Source: an uncultured Clostridia bacterium (GTDB taxonomy: Bacteria > Bacillota > Clostridia > Oscillospirales > Ruminococcaceae). From it: a stretch of DNA of 64,000 bases. A program made the position numbers and the translations under genes. The stretch covers positions 1 through 64,000 of the forward strand of contig CANQUJ010000006.1 in NCBI GenBank assembly GCA_947627005.1, given 5' to 3'. The notes beneath the pieces were generated by a model. It saw nothing but the letters and a program-made list of their open reading frames with translations. It did no database searches and was not told where the DNA came from. Below, piece after piece: positions 59,864 to 64,000 of this stretch; the first letter of the stretch is position 1, and the number at the start of each line of letters is the position of its first letter.

Positions 59864-60032
59864 TATTTGAATAAAATTTTCACAGCTGCGGCATTCGGCC
59901 CCAAGACGGCGCCATTCTTCTGACAGCCGCTCGAATCCGAAAAATATGTGACAAAAAAATGTGACAAAATACAGTTTGACTGCTTGAAAAGTCTTGAAAC
60001 ATTTGTGAAAAATCTTTAAATTGTAAGCAAAA
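59864..60032. other. Spacer with candidate attR arm sites
   Basis: No gene is seen. ATGTGACAA occurs at 59946-59954 and 59959-59967, 13 bp apart, similar to ATGTTACAA near attL. These may be integrase arm sites. Confidence 0.45.
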
Positions 60033-60080
60033 AAACAAGTAGCTTTTAGCGATTTTGCACTAAAAACTACTTGCTTTTTC
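60033..60080. terminator. Bidirectional terminator next to attR
   Basis: CAAGTAGCTTTTAG pairs with CTAAAAACTACTTG (one mismatch) between A-rich and T-rich flanks. It would end the tRNA-Ser transcript at the element edge. Confidence 0.85.
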
Positions 60081-60083
60081 TTT

Positions 60084-60102
60084 TGGCGGAGCAGGAGAGA
60101 TT
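60084..60102. repeat. attR, right attachment site
   Basis: The same 19-bp core as attL, here the genuine 3' end of the tRNA-Ser gene. Confidence 0.92.
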
Positions 60103-60175
60103 CGAACTCTCGGACGGCTTATCACCGTCACACGATTTCCAGTCGTGCTCGTTATGACCGCTTCGATACTGCTCC
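60084..60175 (-). tRNA. tRNA-Ser (anticodon GGA)
   Basis: 92 nt including encoded CCA. The acceptor stem GGAGCAG/CTGCTCC is perfect with discriminator G. The anticodon arm CACGA-CTGGAAA-TCGTG gives anticodon GGA. A long variable arm (serine type) and TTCGAATC in the T-arm are present. It is intact after integration because the element brought its own copy of the 3' end. Confidence 0.97.
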
Positions 60176-60266
60176 GTGTCATAACATTCATTATTTTCGC
60201 AACAATCGGTATTATAACAGATTCGAGAAAAAAATGCAAGCCTTTTTAAAAACTTTTTTCTCGAAC

Positions 60267-60314
60267 TTTCTTAAAATTTAATATTTTCTTAAGATTCTCG
60301 GGGTTGTTTCTTAA
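60267..60314. promoter_or_regulatory. Three TTTCTTAA repeats upstream of the response-regulator gene
   Basis: TTTCTTAA at 60267-60274, 60285-60292 and 60307-60314. Direct repeats like these are typical for OmpR-type regulators; likely autoregulation. Confidence 0.5.
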
Positions 60315-60332
60315 TAAATGCCGTGTTATTAT
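60304..60332 (+). promoter_or_regulatory. Promoter of the two-component operon
   Basis: TTGTTT (60304-60309), 17-bp spacer, TATTAT (60327-60332). Confidence 0.6.
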
Positions 60333-60407
60333 ATTTATAACGCCGATGGCGAAGTGGTTTAATAAAGTGGTTTTACAAGTTTTGCAAAAAGAAAAGGAGA
60401 ATCGAAA

Positions 60408-61103
60408 GTGTATAACATTCTAATCTGCGACGACGAGCGCGACATAGTTTCGGCGCTGAAAATCTATCTTAAGGGCGAAGACTACAACATCTACGAGGCG
60501 TATAACGGCGCCGAAGCCCTTAATATCCTTAGGGCGAGAAAGATCCACTGCGTTTTGATGGACATTATGATGCCCGAGGTCGACGGCATCTCCGCCCTAT
60601 CCGAACTTCGGGCGTTCACAAACGTCCCGGTCATATTTTTGACCGCGAAGTCGGAGGACATAGACAAAATTGTCGGTCTTAACCTCGGGGCGGACGACTA
60701 TATCACCAAGCCCTTTAATCCGATAGAACTGATCGCGAGGATAAAATCTCATATCCGAAGATACGTTATGCTCGGCAGCCTTCCGGAAGCTCCCGACTCC
60801 ATAAGAATCGGCGGGATAGAGATTCACGACTCGGACAGAACGGTTTTGGTCGACGGCGAGCCGATAAAGCTTACCGCAAAGGAATACGAGATACTCTACT
60901 TTTTGATGTCAAACGCGGGGACTCTATACTCCCCCGCCGAGATTTATCGAAAAGTTTGGGGGAACGTTCCGGTCGGGGTCGACAACGCCATCGCCGTTCA
61001 TATCCGCCATCTTCGCGAAAAGATAGAGATAAACCCGGCCGAACCCAGATATTTAAAGGTCGTATGGGGGCGCGGCTATAAATTCGACAAAAACGAGGGG
61101 TAA
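60408..61103 (+). CDS. OmpR/PhoB-family response regulator (VanR-like)
   Basis: 231 residues: a receiver domain with the acidic pair near residue 8-9 (CDDE), phospho-acceptor Asp in VLMDIMMPEVDG (near 52), TAKSEDIDKIVGLNLGADDYITKPF, and a winged-helix DNA-binding end (LTAKEYEILYFLMSNAG...VHIRHLREKIE). Starts at a GTG with AAAGGAGA upstream. Paired with the histidine kinase gene 26 bp downstream. Similarity and the following VanY-like gene suggest cell-wall control. Confidence 0.93.
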   Translation: MYNILICDDERDIVSALKIYLKGEDYNIYEAYNGAEALNILRARKIHCVLMDIMMPEVDGISALSELRAFTNVPVIFLTAKSEDIDKIVGLNLGADDYITKPFNPIELIARIKSHIRRYVMLGSLPEAPDSIRIGGIEIHDSDRTVLVDGEPIKLTAKEYEILYFLMSNAGTLYSPAEIYRKVWGNVPVGVDNAIAVHIRHLREKIEINPAEPRYLKVVWGRGYKFDKNEG

Positions 61104-61129
61104 ACTCCTCTCGTTCCCGGAGGTATAAT

Positions 61130-63751
61130 ATGAACAACCAAAAAAACAAGCTCCGCGAGCGCGCGGGATTAAAGGCGCTCGCCGCGGCGCTGGCTTCGCT
61201 TTGCCTGTTCGTCTGCTTTGTAAGCGGGGTCTTTAGCGTTATCTGCGTTCAGAACAACGTCTATTTCGAGGATAATCACGAGACCTTTCTTAAAAACGTC
61301 ACCGAAAACATTTCGTCGAGGACGGCCTATAACAGCTCGTCGAATTTCCTCGGGCATATAAGCTTTCTCGCGAACGAGGGGATAATCAGATACGACGGCG
61401 AAAAGCTCGTCTACGACCGCGAAGAGGTCGACAAATACCTCGAAGATTTCCTCCCCGAAAACTGCAACTATATCTTCAACCTTTATTTGCAGGACGGCAG
61501 CGTTATTTTTAGCACGCTCGAGGGCTACGACGGCGGCGATATCGAGGGATATTACCGCTCAGACTCCGACTACTATGCCAACAGCGAGCTGAGCGTTTTG
61601 ACCTGCGACCCGCAGCCCTATGAGAAGACATATTACTACGACAGCGCCCGGGGCGATTTTGCCGAAAGAATATGGAGCATACTCGACGGCGAGGGACTTT
61701 ACAGCGGAAAATTCTACGGAACGATCCTTCACTACGACTATGACAAGGGCATCGTCCCGGAATTTGCCGAGATAGCGACCGCGGACAATATCAACACCTA
61801 TAACGTTCAGCTTGACGGCCTCGAATATACCGACAATTACGATATTTTCAGCAAAACAGTCGAAACATACTGCTACAATCTTCAATACTACGCCGAAGAC
61901 AGCAGCGGCGCGGGCTATTATTTCCCGATGGTAAGCGTAGAGCATGAAGATGAAGAGGAAACCGAGTCCTACCCCGTCGACAGGGCTCAAAACGGCCTTG
62001 CGGTTACAGTTGTTCAAGAGTCTAAAGACGGTATTCGGCTTTTGGCCGAAGACGGAAGCCTTTTGGCGCCGGTAGACATCGCGCTTAAATTCGAGGGCGA
62101 ATACACCCCGGTGACAAGGATTTACATCGCGGTGGGCCTATTCGTCTCGGATACCCCGACCGTCACCGACGACGTCTTCGCGGCGACCAAAATAGTCGAC
62201 ATAACCGCGAAATACGCGAATTTCTATCCTGTCGTCTGCGCGATCTCGGGGATAATTCTCATTGTTCTTCTGATATGGCTTTGCTGCGCGAGCGGATACA
62301 GAAAGGGCTCGGATACGCCCTCCCCCATCTGGTTCGACAAGATTCCGTTCGAGCTTTTCATAGCGGCCGGCGTTGTCGCGGCAAACGCTTTGTACGCGGG
62401 CTACCTTTACTGCGCCTACTACATCTGGCGGAGCGGATTGAGAATGTTTACTCTCGCGGCGACCGCGGCGATACTTCTTGCGGTGTTCGTGTTTATTCCG
62501 CTGACCCTTATGACCCTTGCGACCAGAATCAAGACCGGAACGTTTTGGAAGTATTCCGTCGTCGGATTCGTATTTAGGCTTATGCTCTCGGCGCTTAGGT
62601 TTATTTGGCGCGCGATCTGCTCGATAAGGCTGACTTGGCGTATCTTCCTTGGTATGTCGGCGATATTCGCGGCGGAGATCTTCGCCTTGGCGCTTTCGGA
62701 TTTGGGCCGCATCGATTTCTTCTCGATTTTACTGTTAGGCGCGATACATTTTCTTCTGACCTGCTTTTTGATGATCTGGGCGGAGGGCTATACGCGGATC
62801 CGAGACTATGCGAAAAAGGTCTCGGAGGGCGAGCTCGGGTCTAAAATCGACCGAAACTTTTTGTTCGGCGACTTGAGGATAACCGCGGATTACCTCGAAG
62901 GGATAGACGAAGGGGTCAAAAAGGCGGTCGACGAGAGAATGAGATCCGAGCGCCTTAAAACCGAGCTTATAACAAACGTATCTCACGACCTTAAAACCCC
63001 GCTGACCTCGATAGTAAACTATATCGACATTCTGTCGAAGGACGAAATCGAGTCGGAGGCCGCGAAGGAACACATAGAGGTTTTAAAGCGGCAGTCGGCG
63101 AGAATGAAAAAGCTTATCGAAGACCTTGTAGAGGTCTCTAAAGCGACGAGCGGAAACGTTTCGGTCAACATCGAGCGCACCGACGTAAACCTTCTTTTGA
63201 CCCAGACCATCGCGGAATATTCCGAAAGGCTTGAAGCCGCGAAGCTTGAAACGGTGGTAAAAATCCCGAAGGAAAAGATGATCGCCTCGCTCGACGGGCG
63301 GCTTATGTGGCGGGTTTTGGACAATATTATGAACAACATCTGCAAATACGCCCTCGCTCATACGAGAGTTTACATCTCGGCCGAAGACAACGGCGCGTTC
63401 GTCAAGCTTAGCTTTAAAAACATCTCGAAATTCCCGATAGAGGTTTCGGGCGAAGACCTTGCCGAGCGGTTCGTTCGGGGCGACGCCTCTCGGAACACCG
63501 AGGGCAGCGGCCTTGGGCTTTCGATTGCGAAAAGCCTTTGCGACCTTCAGGGCGTAGGGTTTATGCTTACGGTCGACGGCGACCTTTTCAAGGCCGAGCT
63601 TGAAATAGCCAAAATCGGCGACGAAGAGCTTTTTGAAGACGGCGAGGAAGAATTTGCCGCGGACGAAGAGGCTGAAATCGCCCCCGAGGCCGAGGAAGAA
63701 GAAGGAGAAGAAAGCGAATGCGGAAAAACCGAAGAGCAGCCCTTGCAATAG
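61130..63751 (+). CDS. Multi-span sensor histidine kinase
   Basis: 873 residues. One N-terminal membrane span, an outer sensor region (about 45-360) rich in tyrosine and acidic residues, then five membrane spans (about 360-560). A HAMP-like linker, the phospho-acceptor helix VSHDLKTPLTSIVNY (near 625) and the ATPase domain with NNICKYA and GSGLGLSIAKSLC complete the kinase. The last 50 residues are almost all acidic. The multi-span part is larger than in classical VanS. Cognate partner is the response regulator just upstream. Confidence 0.93.
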   Translation: MNNQKNKLRERAGLKALAAALASLCLFVCFVSGVFSVICVQNNVYFEDNHETFLKNVTENISSRTAYNSSSNFLGHISFLANEGIIRYDGEKLVYDREEVDKYLEDFLPENCNYIFNLYLQDGSVIFSTLEGYDGGDIEGYYRSDSDYYANSELSVLTCDPQPYEKTYYYDSARGDFAERIWSILDGEGLYSGKFYGTILHYDYDKGIVPEFAEIATADNINTYNVQLDGLEYTDNYDIFSKTVETYCYNLQYYAEDSSGAGYYFPMVSVEHEDEEETESYPVDRAQNGLAVTVVQESKDGIRLLAEDGSLLAPVDIALKFEGEYTPVTRIYIAVGLFVSDTPTVTDDVFAATKIVDITAKYANFYPVVCAISGIILIVLLIWLCCASGYRKGSDTPSPIWFDKIPFELFIAAGVVAANALYAGYLYCAYYIWRSGLRMFTLAATAAILLAVFVFIPLTLMTLATRIKTGTFWKYSVVGFVFRLMLSALRFIWRAICSIRLTWRIFLGMSAIFAAEIFALALSDLGRIDFFSILLLGAIHFLLTCFLMIWAEGYTRIRDYAKKVSEGELGSKIDRNFLFGDLRITADYLEGIDEGVKKAVDERMRSERLKTELITNVSHDLKTPLTSIVNYIDILSKDEIESEAAKEHIEVLKRQSARMKKLIEDLVEVSKATSGNVSVNIERTDVNLLLTQTIAEYSERLEAAKLETVVKIPKEKMIASLDGRLMWRVLDNIMNNICKYALAHTRVYISAEDNGAFVKLSFKNISKFPIEVSGEDLAERFVRGDASRNTEGSGLGLSIAKSLCDLQGVGFMLTVDGDLFKAELEIAKIGDEELFEDGEEEFAADEEAEIAPEAEEEEGEESECGKTEEQPLQ

Positions 63752-64000
63752 CCTTTGCGGCGGTTGCGGCGATAATCGCGGCGGCGGCGGTCATATATAT
63801 AAACGACACCCTAAGATATATGATAACCGACAGCTTTGCGCGGATCGGAGAGTCGCTCGAAATCAAAGAGGCGGACGAAGAAACGGTCTCCGTCTCGCTC
63901 GAAGACCTTTCAAACGACGAGCGGGTTTCGTTCGACCAGTCGATGATGCTTATAAACGCGGATTTCAAGCTTTCGGAAGACTTCGAGCCGGACATTTCGG
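63718..64000 (+). CDS. Start of a membrane-anchored VanY-like D-Ala-D-Ala carboxypeptidase (runs off the window)
   Basis: Begins inside the 3' end of the kinase gene (34-bp overlap). An N-terminal membrane segment (AALAIAFAAVAAIIAAAAVIY) is followed by a linker and SMMLINADFKLSEDFEPDIS. The LLVN-x-D-x-x-L-P-E-D-x-x-PD-like pattern at the start of M15 carboxypeptidases fits the last part. The catalytic part lies beyond the window. Confidence 0.65.
   Translation, partial: MRKNRRAALAIAFAAVAAIIAAAAVIYINDTLRYMITDSFARIGESLEIKEADEETVSVSLEDLSNDERVSFDQSMMLINADFKLSEDFEPDIS

Overview
The window looks like a chromosome segment of a low-GC Gram-positive anaerobe of the Clostridia, most likely the Oscillospirales/Ruminococcaceae side. 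The reasons are strong AGGAGG-type ribosome binding sites, consensus sigma-A promoters, a pyruvate phosphate dikinase, an NADP-type glutamate dehydrogenase, and a free-standing Spo0A DNA-binding domain. The species cannot be named from the sequence alone.

Layout. 1-16.5 kb is host chromosome: an M15 peptidase, an Mrp-type Fe-S ATPase, a FakA-like small protein, two acetyltransferases, ppdK, glmU-pth-mfd, a Spo0A C-terminal-domain protein, a cytidine-deaminase-like protein, gdhA and a membrane-anchored XRE regulator. From 16,551 to 60,102 lies an integrated temperate-phage-like element of about 43.5 kb. It is bounded by a 19-bp direct repeat whose right copy is the 3' end of an intact tRNA-Ser(GGA) gene. 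Host DNA resumes after the tRNA with a VanRS-like two-component pair and the start of a VanY-like carboxypeptidase.

Inside the element, the integrase, a DUF3800 gene with an overlapping structured RNA on the opposite strand, three small membrane-protein genes and a LexA/CI-type repressor are read leftward (lysogeny module). A DUF739/Cro-like gene starts the rightward early block: recombination (YqaJ, RecT, SSB), replication (DUF4373 protein, DnaC loader), then many small accessory genes. The accessory genes include a serine recombinase carrying zinc ribbons, a PAPS-reductase-like enzyme, three methyltransferases, two ASCH-type proteins and a radical SAM enzyme. Positions 40-48 kb hold a moron-like stretch: RHH and XRE regulators, two large unknown proteins, hicAB, a second tyrosine recombinase and a candidate repeat-bearing small RNA. 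The late block is read leftward from about 59.8 kb: a small gene, a structured RNA, putative small and large terminase, a tape-measure C-terminal half, tail/baseplate proteins and an array of four paralogous tail-tip proteins. No portal, capsid, head-tail connector or lysis gene is visible.

The most striking feature is a set of four C/G homopolymer tracts of 8-9 bp, the only ones that long in the window. One interrupts a DNA methyltransferase just before its AdoMet motif. Three sit in the paralogous tail-tip genes. Three of the four tracts put their gene out of frame here, and the downstream reading frame is intact in each. This is the signature of phase-variable contingency loci and suggests a prophage that switches both receptor binding and DNA methylation. 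Other single-base frameshifts in the element (yqaJ, tape measure, two others) and the missing head genes show that it is also partly degraded, or depends on a helper. The long host genes are intact, which argues against general sequencing error.
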